Program-made: the position numbers and the translations under genes
In this document: positions 45,201-54,440 of the stretch, one piece after another
How positions within the stretch are numbered: position 1 is the stretch's first letter
Layout: each line of letters opens with the position of its first letter
Notes under the pieces: generated by a model
The model's input: the letters and a program-made list of their open reading frames with translations, nothing else
What the model was told of the DNA's origin: nothing
The model's database searches: none
Assembly (NCBI RefSeq): GCF_029633865.1
Contig: NC_079217.1
Span: 33,243,090-33,307,089 of the forward strand
Length of the DNA: 64,000 nt
Reading direction: 5' to 3'
From: Lampris incognitus
Taxonomy: Eukaryota; Chordata; Actinopteri; Lampriformes; Lampridae

Positions 45201-48200
45201 ATTAATCTTTCTGAATTTTACTTAACTAAATAACTTAATGTTACACCATTCCACTCAGAACTAGAAACTCTTAAACAGTGCATTTGAATATTCAAATAAC
45301 ATCAGGGAGGTTTGTTCCTACCATGCCCAGCCACAACCATTGCTCCCTCCTCACAGTCTTGGTTACTTCTACAGTGACCATCCAGCACCTTGGAGCTCTG
45401 GGAACAAAGATCACACAAAAGAGATGTGGTTCAACAAATACTGACCTCATCTTCTAACAAATGACCATGTTTGTCTACTCATTCCATGACAAACACTAAA
45501 CATATGAGAGAACAGTGTTCAACTGGTTGTCAATAGGACCCAAATTTGATGTAGATTTATCCAAATATTATTCAAGTAGGACACTAAGTAGGGCACTCCC
45601 CAGCAACGCCCTCCAGCTCCTCCTGGGGATCCCAAGGCGTTCCCATTCCAGATTGGACATGGAGTCCCTCCAGCGAGTTCTGGGTCTACCCCGGGGTCTT
45701 CTCCCAGTTGGCCGTGCCTGGCTCTTTTCGACATGAAGGAGCAGCGGCTCTACTCTGAACTCCCTCCAGATGTCCAAGCTCCTCACCCTGTCTCTAAGGC
45801 TGAGCCCAGACACCCTATGGAGGAAACTCGTTTCAGCCGCTTGTATCCATGATCTCACCCTTTCGGTCACTACCCAAAGCTCATGACCATAGGTGAGGGT
45901 TGGAACAAAGATTGACTGGTAAATTGAGAGCTTTGCCTTCTGGCTCAGCTCCCTCTTCGCCACAACGATCCGGTACAATGTCCGCATTACTGCTGATGCT
46001 GCACCAATCCGCCTGTCAATCTCCCGCTCCATCCTACTCTCACTCATGAATAAGACCCCAAGGTACTTGAACTCCTTCACTTGAGGCAACAACTCATCCC
46101 CAACCCGGAGGGAACAATCCAACATTTCCCAGTACAGAACCATGGCCTCGGACTTGGAGGTGTTAACTCTCATCCCAGCCATTTCCCACTCAGCTGTAAA
46201 CTGCTCCAGTGCACGCTGGAGGTCATGTTCTGGTGAAGCCAACAAAACACCATCATTTGCGAAGAGCAGATATGCAATTCCGAGGTTCCCAAAATGGACA
46301 CACTCCTCACCTTGGCTGCGCCTTGAGATCATGTCCATGAATATCACAAACAGAATCGGAGACAAGGGACACCCTTGGCGGAGTCCAACACCCACCATAC
46401 TTGACTTTGTGCCAAGAATGCGGACACAGCTTTCACTTTGGTTATACAAGGACCGGATGACTTGTAGCAACTGCCCTGGTACCCCATACTCTCGCAGTAC
46501 CCCCTACAGAGTGCCCCGGGGTACACAGTCATAAGCCTTCTCCAAGTCCACAAAACACATGTAGACTGGCTGGTCAAACTCCCATGTCCCCATCAGCACT
46601 TCCACAAGGTTAAAGAGCTGGGTACCATTACCATGTGGAACTTCATTCCCAAATTTGTTTTCAATCAAATTGGAGGGCTCCCCTTCCTATTGGTATGCAA
46701 TTATGAAATAAATAAAATAACAGTTAAACTGTCAGATTTTCACAAATAGGTTTTATTGGTGTGGAAATTAATTTACAAGCACAATTTCTCACCACAACAT
46801 TATTATATCTGGAATAATGGGGATATCTTATATAAAAATAGGTGTATATTTCTGAAGAACTGGTTTGACAGAAACATCTTTTTGGTGAGTGAACTGATTA
46901 CACTGGAAGGCCATCTTATGAACTACAATGAACTCATCTCTCATTTCACTTTTCCTGTCACAATTAAGGAATTCGCACTGATAATGGGGGCTATTCCTAA
47001 TGGTTCTGTAATTTTGTGCAAGGGTTTAGTTCAAGAAGATGTTTCTTTGGTTAATCCTGCTGATTCCCCTTGTGGGAAAATTTGTGTCTCTCACCATCCT
47101 GCAAGAATAATAGCAAAGCTATTCACTCTTTGTTTCAGAGTGAGGTTGTCATGAAGCCTTACGGCACTACTTATTGGAGCAACTTTGCCAAGAATATTCC
47201 TTGGTCAAAAGTATGGTCATTGACTCACAAATACTTTCTTACTAATAAGATAAGAGAGGTTTCCTTTAAAAATGTACATACATTTTACCCTGTAAAGCAT
47301 TTTCTCAAGAAATTTAAGGCCGATATAAATATAAATTGTTATTTTTGCTCAGCTCGTCCACAAACTGTGCTCCATCTTTTTTTTTTTTTTTTTTGGCATT
47401 GTCAATATTCTAGGACTCTATGGAAAGATGTTTCAAAATTTATTAGTGACACCTTAAACATGGACTTTGCATTGTTTTATGAGTATATTATTTTTGGATT
47501 CTTTGTCTATGACAATAAATTTGAGGAAAGAGCATATATCATAAATCTATTGATTATTCTAGCTAAATTCGATATACTTAAGTGCAAGTTTACAAACCAA
47601 AGACCCCTTTTATTGTTTTTTTTATAAAGGTTTTGAACAGTACATAAAAAGTATTAATTCCAGTGCCAATAAAAAGGCCCAAAAACTGTTATGGCATGTG
47701 TTCGCTGTAAAATATGTATGTAAATGAATTGTGATATTAGCTGTTGTGTCTAAAATGTTTTTTTTTTTTCTTTTCCTTTTTATTATTTTTATTTGTGTCT
47801 TAAATGTTTTTCTTTTGTTTTCCATTTTATTATTTTTATTTTTTATTTGGCCCACTCCCCTTGCATGTTTGTTTGTACTGTAGTCATTTGTGTTGTAAAA
47901 ATGTCACATGTGTACAACTTGTTGTCAGTTAGGCAATAAAGGAAAGAAAAAAAAAGGTATGTGGAAGCGGGGCAGGCTAAGCTAACTGCTAGCTCATGCA
48001 GACCAGCAGTTCCGACAGTCATCCTGGTTGGCATTCGTTCTCTGGACAGTGAATGTTTTTAATTGTGTTGCAGATTTACTGAATGGACTGTGTTGTTGAC
48101 TGCGTTTTTTTTTTTTGCTTTGTTCTATCTGGTTTTGTATGTTTTTGACTGTGTCGTTTTTGGGAGATTTTGGATATGTGTTTTTGTCTTTTGTGTTGCA

Positions 48201-51200
48201 CTGCTCTTTTGTGTACGTAAGTACATGAATGAAATGACAATAAATTGTTCCTGATTCCTGATTTCTGATTAACTCTAAAAGGCCAGATGTGCTTCACACT
48301 GTCAGAAAAGTTGTGAGAAGCACAGTTTGGAAAATCCTGACCCTCCCTGTGATTTAGTTCAAATGACAGATAACGGCACAAACTACCACCCAGCTGTGGA
48401 TAAAGGCGCTGAAATGCCAAGTACTTGAATGCATATACAGTGCATCCGGAAAGTATTCACACCCCTTCACTTTCCCCACATTTTGTTATGTTACAGTCTT
48501 ATTCCAAAATGGATTAAATTTCTTTTTTTTCTCATCAATCTACACACAATACTGCATAATGACAAAGTGAAAAAGGTTTTGTAGAAATGTTTGCAAATTT
48601 ATTAAAAATAAAAAACTGAAATATTGCATGTACAGAAGTATCCACACCCTTTGCTATTACACTCAAAATTGAGCTCAGGTTCATCCTGTTTCCACTGATC
48701 ATCCTTGAGATGTTTCTACATCTTGATTGGAGTCCACCTGTAGTAAATTCAATTGATTGGACATGATTTGGAAAGGCACACACCTGTCTATATAAGGTCC
48801 CACTGTTGACAGCGCATGTCAGAGCAGAAACCAAGCCACAAAGTCAAAGGAATTGTCTGTGGACCTCTGAGACAGGATTGTATCGCTGCACAGATCTGAG
48901 GAAGGGTACAAAAAAATGTCTACAGCTTTGAAGGTCCCGAAGAGCACAGTGATTTCCATCATTCATAAATGGAAGAAGTTTGGATCCACCAGGACTCTTC
49001 CTAGAGCTGGCTGCCCAGCCAAACTGAGCAATCGGGGGAGAAGGGCCTTGGTCAGGGAGGTGACCAAGAACCTGATGGTCACTCTGACAGAGCTCCAGCA
49101 TTCCTCTGTGGAGGTGGGGGAACCTTCCAGAAGGATAACCATCTCTGCAGCACTCCACCAATCAGGCCTTTATGGTAGAGTGGCCAGACAGAAGCCTCTG
49201 CTCAGTAAAAGGCACATGACAGCCACTTGGAGTTTGCCAGAAAGCACCTAAAGGACTCTCAGACCATGAGAAACAAGACTCTCTGGTCTGATGAAACCAA
49301 GATTGAACTCTTTGGCCTGAATACCAAACGTCATGTCTGGAGGAAACCAGGCACCTCTCATCACCTTGCTAATACCATCCCTACAGTGAAGCATGGTGGT
49401 GGCAGCATCATGCTGTGGGGATGTTTTTCAGCGGCAGGAACTGGGAGACTAGTCAGGATTGAGGGAAAGATGAATGGAGCAAAGTACAGAGAGATCCTAG
49501 ATGAAAACCTGCTCCAGAGCGCTCAGGACCTCAGACTGGGGCGAAGGTTTACCTTTCAACATGACAACGACCCTAAGCACACAGCCAAGACAACAAAGGA
49601 GTGGCTTCGGGACAAGTCTGTGAATGTCCTTGAGTGGCCCAGCCAGAGCCCAGACTTGAACCCCATTGAACCATCATCTCTGGAAAGACCTGAAAATAGC
49701 TGTACAGCGACGCTCCCCATCTAACCTTACAGAGCTCGAGAGGATCTGCAGAGAAGAATGGGAGAAATACCCCAAATATAGGTGTGCCAAGCTTGTAGCT
49801 TCATACCCAAGAAGACTTGAGGCTGTAATCGCTGCCAAGGGTGCCTCAACCAAGTACTGAGTAAAGGGTGTGAATACTTATGTACATGAAATATTTCAGT
49901 TTTTTATTTTTAATAAATTTGCAAAAATTTCTACAAAACTTTTTTCACTTTGTTATTATGGGGTATTATATGTAGATTGATGAGAAAAAAAGGAACTTAC
50001 TCCATTTTGGAATAAGGCTGTAACATAAAATGTGGGGAAAGTGAAGAGGTGTGAATACTTTCCGGATGCACTGTAAGAGCAGTGGCTGGGTAGTATTTGT
50101 ACAGGCTTGTTACTCATCATGAACGCTCACTGTTAAAGTAAACTGTCAGGCAGCAGACCCAGTGCCTATGAGGAACAGTTTACATACCAGCAATCCTCTG
50201 GAAATAAACCCAAAGGACATAGCTAATGGAAATTATGTAAAAAAAATTACCCACACATACACTCTCACACACAAATACAGGTGAATGAGGTCTTGCACCA
50301 ACATTATCAGCTTGAAGTTTGCTGAATTTAACTGAGTGAATCTAAGATGTTGGGTTAAGTTCAGTATGTTGGCTGGCTTGTTGTGTTGACAGTGCCACCA
50401 TACAAGCCACACAGACTGTGCTGGAAGTTGTGATGCTTCTGGCCTCCACCAGTGATGGCAGGCCCTGCTTCATTCAGATGCAACCTTTATGGAAGGTGAC
50501 AATTTACAAAAGGCTACAAACCTTTTGGTGACAATGAGCGGTGCATTGTGCTGATAACGTAGCATGGAAAATATCTTGATGTATGCTCAATAATCCAGGT
50601 GGGGGGGGGGGCGTACTGGTAGCGTAGCAGTCTATTCTGTTGCCTTCCAACACGAGGATCCACGGTTTGAATCCCCGCGTTACCTCTGGCTTGGTCAGGC
50701 ATCCCTACAGACACAATTGGTCATGTCTGTGGGTGGGAAGCTGAATGTGGGTATGTGTCCTAGTCGCTGCACTAGCGCCTCCTTTGGTCGGTCAGGGCGA
50801 CTGTTCTGGGGTAAGGGGGAACTGGGGAGGGAAAGCGTGATCCTCCAACGTGCTACGTCCCCCTGGTGAAACTCCTCACTGTCAAGTGAAAAGAAGCGGC
50901 TGGCGACTCCACATGTATCGTGGGAGGCATGTGGTGGTCTGCAGCCCTCCCCAGATCGGTAGAGGGGGTGAGCGGTGACCAGGATGGCTCGGAAGACTGG
51001 GGTAATTGGCTGGTTACAATTGGGGAGAAAAATCCACATAAAAAAAAATAAATAATAATAATAATAATCCAGGTAAGAAAATCAAAAAAGGTTGAATCAG
51101 TTCATCTGGATATGTTTATTGACAGATACGGTTCATCACTCGAGTGATGAAGTGTATCTGTCAATGATATAAATTAAATAAACATATCCACATGAACTGA

Positions 51201-52966
51201 TTCAACCTTCTTTGAGCAGTATGGAGAAATGTTTCAGTCCATTGTTTGTGGCACAAATCAGGCCCACACCTCTGTAATGCCTATGTTTACTAATATATAC
51301 CCATACCTATGCCTATGTTTGAGTTCAGACGTGACCAAACAGGAGTCAGGATAATCTCCGCCTAAAGCTGTTAGGTTTCTATAGTATTTGTTGTCCTTTA
51401 GGCAAGACAAGGTCAGGCTTAACAAACTCGTGTCTGCACTAAACAATACTAAGGCAGACAAAGATCAAACATAGCAAACTGTCATTGAAAAACACAAACA
51501 GCCTGTCTTAATAGTACCTGCTCTTCCATCGTCACTACACCACCTGAGTTTAAAATACAGTAGACAGTTTCTGGAAAATCGTTCTTCAGAAAATGTGGGT
51601 GCCAATAAAGACCACAAGTTTTAAAGTTACACAGATTCACACAAGTTGTAGGCTGGAGAAAAATGAAGAGGAAACACAAAAAGTTGACAGCAGTTAACAT
51701 TGCACAACAAACCAATCACTTTACACATACAGGATAAGTCAATCTGTACCCAGCAGGTCTACAGAAAAACATACATATCTGAGCATGATTTTACAGCTCA
51801 ACAGAAACAAGCTGATAAATGTATTTGTATCACACAAAGTGTCACTCCATCCAGTATATAAATAACAGCCTCACCTCAGCACAGTAACCCATCTTCTGCT
51901 CTGGCGTTTCAAGGAAATTGGTTACAATGAAAAGAACAGCTTCACCCTATAAATTGAAACACACCACAAGATAAATTACATTTGTGTTGGCATTGAGAAC
52001 GTCACCTTTTATTGGTTTGTTAGCCAACTGTGCTGCAGGTGTTCAATCTTGCCTTGTTGAGATGAAGTAGTCCCAAACCACTAGCTAAATGTTAACAGAT
52101 TTTGAATTTATTTGCAGGAATAAAAAAACAAAAATAAAAAAAAATTCCTCGTGCACTGGCGTCAGTGATATCAATAGGCAAATTCAAAGTACATAATACA
52201 TTTTGACCTGTGGTGGGATGACGTAGTCCTCCGGACCCCACACCTCCAGGCCAGACTTAGACGTGTTGGTGACTGAGACTCCTTTAAGTTTGGTTATAAC
52301 AGAACTCTGGATGGCTTCGTCTGTTTCCTGGTAGCCTTTCTTGGTCAAGAATACCCATCTGTGAGAAAACAAAACTCTCAGAGATGTGATCCAAGAATAT
52401 GTTTTAAAGTAACACAAATGCATGTGTGAAAGAACTTAAGATTTAAAAACGTCCTTAAGCAATAGTGTGCTTTTATTCATTGAGTTTCTTCTTGTGCAAA
52501 CAATCTGTTACTTCAAGTAACCTCTTATTCTGTTTTGTGCCGTTTCATGAACAAAGTGGTTTCAAAGAGATCCAAACAATAGAAAAGGTTTGTGTTTGTG
52601 GAGCTTCAGGTAAAACAATGAAGGCTATTTCAGTTTTAACAGCGGTTGTCTGTATAATATTAACCCAACGATTCTGCATCAAAATTCACACATAAAAATA
52701 ACGTGTTTGTCCTTCCCAGTTAGCGTGCATGAAATATATTTTAACAGGTCATTTGGATGACACAGGGTATACGCATGTATGGCACTCCATTACGCCCACC
52801 ACAGAAGAGACAGACAAGTTATGGCTACTTACCCAATAATGTAACCGATGATGGACAGCTGTACGAGTCTATACAACACCCCAACTTTCTTGTCGTTAGC
52901 GACGATGTATTTTTCCGTTTTATAGTCGAACAGGGAGGAGAAGAGGCCGCCGCAGCTCCCAGCCAT
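36176..52966 (-). CDS. p2rx5: P2X purinoceptor 5-like, ATP-gated cation channel (11 exons found)
   Basis: ATP-gated trimeric cation channel subunit of the plasma membrane. Coding exons, in order: 52833-52966, 52208-52358, 51875-51946, 45322-45397, 44836-44932, 43045-43125, 41117-41258, 38413-38549, 36986-37079, 36747-36812, 36176-36258. Sizes 72, 76, 97, 81, 142, 137, 94 and 66 nt for exons 3-10 match the P2X family, and every phase joins. Features: N-terminal DYKTEKY with the conserved TxK site; TM1 ([16 protein letters not shown]); ATP-contact lysines in ITKLKGV; Cys-rich head (exons 4-5); NFR in exon 8/9 and [13 protein letters not shown] with the last ATP-contact lysine; TM2 ([16 protein letters not shown]); post-TM2 YRERK (YxxxK). 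Residue choice is closest to P2X5, though P2X8-type fish paralogues are possible. The last exon is not found. Confidence 0.92.
36747..36812 (-). CDS. p2rx5: P2X5-like exon 10
   Basis: 66 nt, phase 0-0; first half of TM2. Confidence 0.92.
36986..37079 (-). CDS. p2rx5: P2X5-like exon 9
   Basis: 94 nt; [15 protein letters not shown] and FNIMVHGK. Confidence 0.92.
38413..38549 (-). CDS. p2rx5: P2X5-like exon 8
   Basis: 137 nt; [14 protein letters not shown] and the start of NFR. Confidence 0.92.
38775..40880. repeat. Imperfect inverted repeat, right arm split by a LINE
   Basis: 38815-38903 (CAGTATTGAGCAAGCTAGC .. CCAACCACTATAAGAGCTTT) matches in reverse 39223-39260 (AAGCTCTTATAGTGG..TTATTTGGTGAAGG) plus 40804-40850 (..CTAGCTTGCTCAATACAG). 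The RTE-like LINE lies inside the right arm. Confidence 0.7.
39275..40788 (+). mobile_element. RTE/Rex-like LINE in P2X5 intron 7
   Basis: 5' truncated element, antisense to the P2X gene. Frames in order: a linker with [20 protein letters not shown], then reverse transcriptase pieces ([22 protein letters not shown], ..[19 protein letters not shown].. with the catalytic FVDD), then the C-terminal region [30 protein letters not shown] and the basic [11 protein letters not shown] stretch. At least three frame breaks. Flanked by about 15 bp TTATGTTGCAGCTTA (39260-39274 and 40789-40803), a target-site duplication. Confidence 0.88.
41117..41258 (-). CDS. p2rx5: P2X5-like exon 7
   Basis: 142 nt; [17 protein letters not shown] with two conserved Cys. 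Confidence 0.92.
41347..42964 (+). mobile_element. Complete Tc1-type transposon (DD38E) in P2X5 intron 6
   Basis: 1618 bp, flanked by TA (41345-41346, 42965-42966). Ends CACTACCGTTCAAAAGTTTG and CAAACTTTTGAACGGTAGTG are inverted repeats. Holds one uninterrupted transposase frame. It makes up about 90% of intron 6 and faces opposite to the P2X gene. Confidence 0.95.
41759..42802 (+). CDS. Tc1-type transposase, DD38E, intact
   Basis: 347 codons from ATG 41759. N-terminal paired-like HTH ([18 protein letters not shown] .. [16 protein letters not shown]), GRPR hinge ([10 protein letters not shown]), second HTH ([15 protein letters not shown]), then the catalytic domain: first Asp in LWMDESKF, second in LQQDNDPKH, Glu in NPIELLW. 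I count 38 residues between the second Asp and the Glu, against 34 in classical Tc1, which fits the DD38E lineage called Intruder in the literature. No stop or frameshift. DNA cut-and-paste at TA sites. May still be active. Confidence 0.93.
   Translation: MARKRELSSETRQSILVLRNEGYSMQEIAKKLKISYTGVYYSLQRTAQTGSNQSRKRSGRPRCTTEQEDKYIRVSSLRNRRLTGPQLASSLNSTRKTPVSTSTVKRRLRDSGLQGRVAKKKPYLRLTNKRKRLRWAKEHRHWTEEDWKKVLWMDESKFEVFGSQRRTFVRRRTNEKMLEECLTPSVKHGGGNVMVWGCFGAGKVGDLYRVKGILNKEGYHSILQRHAIPSGQRLIGANFILQQDNDPKHTSKLCKNYLEQKQAAGILSVMEWPAQSPDLNPIELLWEQLDRMVHKKCPSNQSNLWELLLEAWGAISPDYLNKLTARMPKVCNAVIAANGGFFDESKV
43045..43125 (-). CDS. p2rx5: P2X5-like exon 6
   Basis: 81 nt; [14 protein letters not shown]. 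Confidence 0.9.
43319..43622. repeat. Dispersed 3'-end repeat (CCATCCATTATCC type)
   Basis: CCATCCATTATCCAAGCCGC .. TGCTGTAGCCTATCCCAGC .. GGCGGCAGGCGAGGAGACAC, with a conserved GTGGGAGGAAACCCACGCAG. A second, shorter copy is at 53475-53590. Common in fish and probably the 3' end of a LINE. Confidence 0.75.
43850..44292 (-). mobile_element. tRNA-derived SINE, copy 2
   Basis: Reverse-oriented copy of 34515-34950. The B box reads GGTTCGAATCC on the minus strand near 44230. Lies in P2X5 intron 5. Confidence 0.85.
44836..44932 (-). CDS. p2rx5: P2X5-like exon 5
   Basis: 97 nt; GQCLKKD.. and [12 protein letters not shown]. Confidence 0.9.
45322..45397 (-). CDS. p2rx5: P2X5-like exon 4
   Basis: 76 nt; Cys-rich head domain, [13 protein letters not shown]. 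Confidence 0.9.
45585..46690 (-). mobile_element. LINE reverse transcriptase fragment in P2X5 intron 3
   Basis: Minus-strand frame 45568-46470 (300 codons) starts within the reverse transcriptase: [18 protein letters not shown], then [10 protein letters not shown] where the catalytic FADD has become FAND. It continues through [17 protein letters not shown] and [15 protein letters not shown] to the basic [15 protein letters not shown] region, with about 20 residues missing before it. An upstream piece ([15 protein letters not shown], about 46530) is separated by a stop. Same strand as the host gene. Confidence 0.85.
46740..47955 (+). mobile_element. Tx1/L1-like LINE, ORF2 C-terminal part, copy 2
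   Basis: Frames 46756-47154 and 47070-47627 give the same protein region as the minus-strand copy at 7005-8330 ([62 protein letters not shown]). One frame change at about 47090-47150 and a T-run expansion at 47381-47396. The 3' end is ..GTTAGGCAATAAAGG and an A-run. Confidence 0.8.
47960..48272 (+). repeat. LINE-like 3' UTR fragment
   Basis: Ends ATGACAATAAATTGTTCCTG followed by a short ATTCCTGATTTCTGATT tandem tail, the style of several fish LINE tails. No coding part. Confidence 0.5.
48438..50073 (+). mobile_element. Tc1-like transposon (DD34E), decayed, in P2X5 intron 3
   Basis: 1636 bp between TA dinucleotides (48436-48437, 50074-50075). Inverted ends CAGTGCATCCGGAAAGTATT and AATACTTTCCGGATGCACTG. 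Inner repeats also pair. Confidence 0.93.
48916..49860 (+). pseudogene. Tc1 transposase with two frameshifts
   Basis: Three frames cover one transposase: 48916-49251 (HTH region, [20 protein letters not shown]), 49227-49724 ([35 protein letters not shown]) and 49666-49860 ([16 protein letters not shown] to the stop). The breaks fall near 49235 and 49670. The catalytic D, D and E are all readable with 34 residues between the last two, so it is a classical Tc1 member unrelated in detail to the element at 41347. Confidence 0.92.
50600..51055 (+). mobile_element. tRNA-derived SINE, copy 3
   Basis: Third copy of the 34515 SINE, B box near 50670 (GGTTTGAATCC), ending in an (AAT)n tail at 51048-51068. 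Lies in P2X5 intron 3. Confidence 0.85.
51087..51211. repeat. Fold-back repeat
   Basis: AAGGTTGAATCAGTTCATCT at 51087 pairs with the reverse complement near 51190-51211, with only one or two mismatches over about 33 bp. Nested inside, TTGACAGATAC and TCATCACTCGAGTGATGA are also palindromic, so nearly all 125 bp can fold into one hairpin. Confidence 0.9.
51875..51946 (-). CDS. p2rx5: P2X5-like exon 3
   Basis: 72 nt, phase 0-0; [12 protein letters not shown] followed by the first conserved Cys. Confidence 0.92.
52208..52358 (-). CDS. p2rx5: P2X5-like exon 2
   Basis: 151 nt; end of TM1 and first ATP-contact lysines ([13 protein letters not shown]). Donor CAG|GTCAAA is weaker than usual. Confidence 0.92.
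52833..52966 (-). CDS. p2rx5: P2X5-like exon 1
   Basis: ATG at 52966; cytoplasmic N-terminus and start of TM1; donor GG|GTAAGTAG. Confidence 0.92.
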
Positions 52967-53113
52967 ACTAGTTCCCCTGTCACCACAGCGTCTCTCTAAA
53001 GCCGAGCAGTCTGACCAAAGCCATAAACGGAGAAGCAGCAGCAGATTCCAAATCATTCATCGCACCTCCGCCCGTCAGCAGGAGTGTGGCTGTGGCGTCA
53101 TGGTGGTGTGTGT

Positions 53114-53144
<31 letters not shown>

Positions 53145-53470
53145 GGGGGTTACTCACGGGCCGTGGCCCCCAAATTAGTTATTGTGCCGCCGCCCCCCCC
53201 CATGAGTTTTATTTATCAATTTATGTTTACCATATTAAAAGCAAACATCTTTTGCTAAATGAAATAAAAATAAGAAAAGGAGAAAAAACATACTGTAGCG
53301 ATCGGGGCAGCCGGTCGCTGGACAAACGGGTACGCGTTGGGGAAGCGCAAGGGATTATGGGACTGTTATATCCATGTTCGAATCATTGTTCTATCAATGC
53401 GTTCTTGTTTTGATTGTTTTTGTTTGGATGCTTGATTCGGACCTTCGAAAAGGCCTCTCTAGCAGCGAAT
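52967..53470. other. p2rx5: Upstream region of P2X5-like gene
   Basis: Probable promoter/5' UTR of the minus-strand gene. Holds a (TG)n run at 53115-53145 and a C-run at 53190-53199. No TATA box recognised. Confidence 0.5.
53115..53145. repeat. (TG)n microsatellite
   Basis: About 14 TG units ending in a G-run, 150 bp upstream of the P2X5 start codon. Confidence 0.95.
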
Positions 53471-53474
53471 TCCA

Positions 53475-53590
53475 TCCATTATCTGAACCGCCTATCCTGC
53501 TCTCGGGGTCGCGGGGATGCTGGAGCCTATTCCAGCAAACATTGGGCAGCAGGCGGGGAGACACCCTGAACAGGCCGCCAGGCAGCGACA
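53475..53590. repeat. Dispersed 3'-end repeat, short copy
   Basis: Same family as 43319-43622 (CCATCCATTATCTGAACCGC .. GGCAGGCGGGGAGACACCCT). Confidence 0.75.
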
Positions 53591-53874
53591 TTCTCACCTT
53601 AATATTCCCTCTCACTCGCTTTCTCGCCCCACCGGAACTCTGCCTTACTTTACACGGGCTTTGGGCCAATCAGAATTGAGCTAGGTTTTGTCACGTATCA
53701 GGAAAAAACCCAAAAGCAGACGGGACAACCAGGTAAGGGAAGAATCAAGTCTTTATTGAAGTAACCGATCTCAGGGGTAGAGCAGGAGTTGGCTCAGTGG
53801 CAGGTAGGCAGGCAGGCAGAAGTCCATGAAAGGCGACGTTCCAGCGAAGACTGGTCCACAGTGGAGGCTTTTTA

Positions 53875-54190
53875 AGGGTGATGATCGCTTTGATGTCAAG
53901 GGAGAGCGGCTGACTGCTTTGATGGCCAGCTGGTGTACCGGGGTGAAGGGGGGGGTCAGCAGGTGTCAAGGGCGATCGCGTTGATGTCAAGAGCGAGAGG
54001 CTGATTGCTTTGATGTCAAGGGAGAGAGGGCGTGACCAGCTGGTGTACCGGGGTGAAAAGGGGGGGTCAGCAGGTGTCAGGGGCGATCGCTTTGATGTCA
54101 AGGGTGAGAGGCTGTGACGGGGGGGGGGGGGGTCAGCAGGTGTCAGGGGCGATCACTTTGATGTCAAGGGCGAGAGGCTGTGACAGGTTT
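53875..54190. repeat. Minisatellite
   Basis: Three or more imperfect tandem units built on GGTCAGCAGGTGTCA.GGGC, GATCGCTTTGATGTCAAGGG and GAGAGGCTG, with unit lengths of roughly 115 and 68 bp and variable G-runs (up to 14 G at 54119-54132). Confidence 0.85.
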
Positions 54191-54440
54191 GCTCCCGGTT
54201 TCCACCAAAAGTAGTCTGAAGTACGCCACACATCAGACGCTTTCCTGGATTAAGGACTTTATCGTGTGCTAATGGTTATCTGTGGTCAGGTGCGTCTAGC
54301 ACAAAACCCCTGAGTCATCAGACTGTTGTACAAGGATTGTGGTTGTAGTGGTGGCAATAAAGACGGAAAATTTGAAGACATCTGCGTGATTCTGATCGAT
54401 CACCTGCAGCTGGTTCTCCTTGACTAAGTCAGAGCCCCTT
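54191..54440. other. Possible LTR end
   Basis: Contains GGCAATAAAGACGG near 54353 and precedes the gag-like relic. No partner copy in the window, so this stays a guess. Confidence 0.35.

Noticed and set aside
52757..52999. Plus-strand frame over P2X5 exon 1
   Set aside because: Antisense of a well supported exon.
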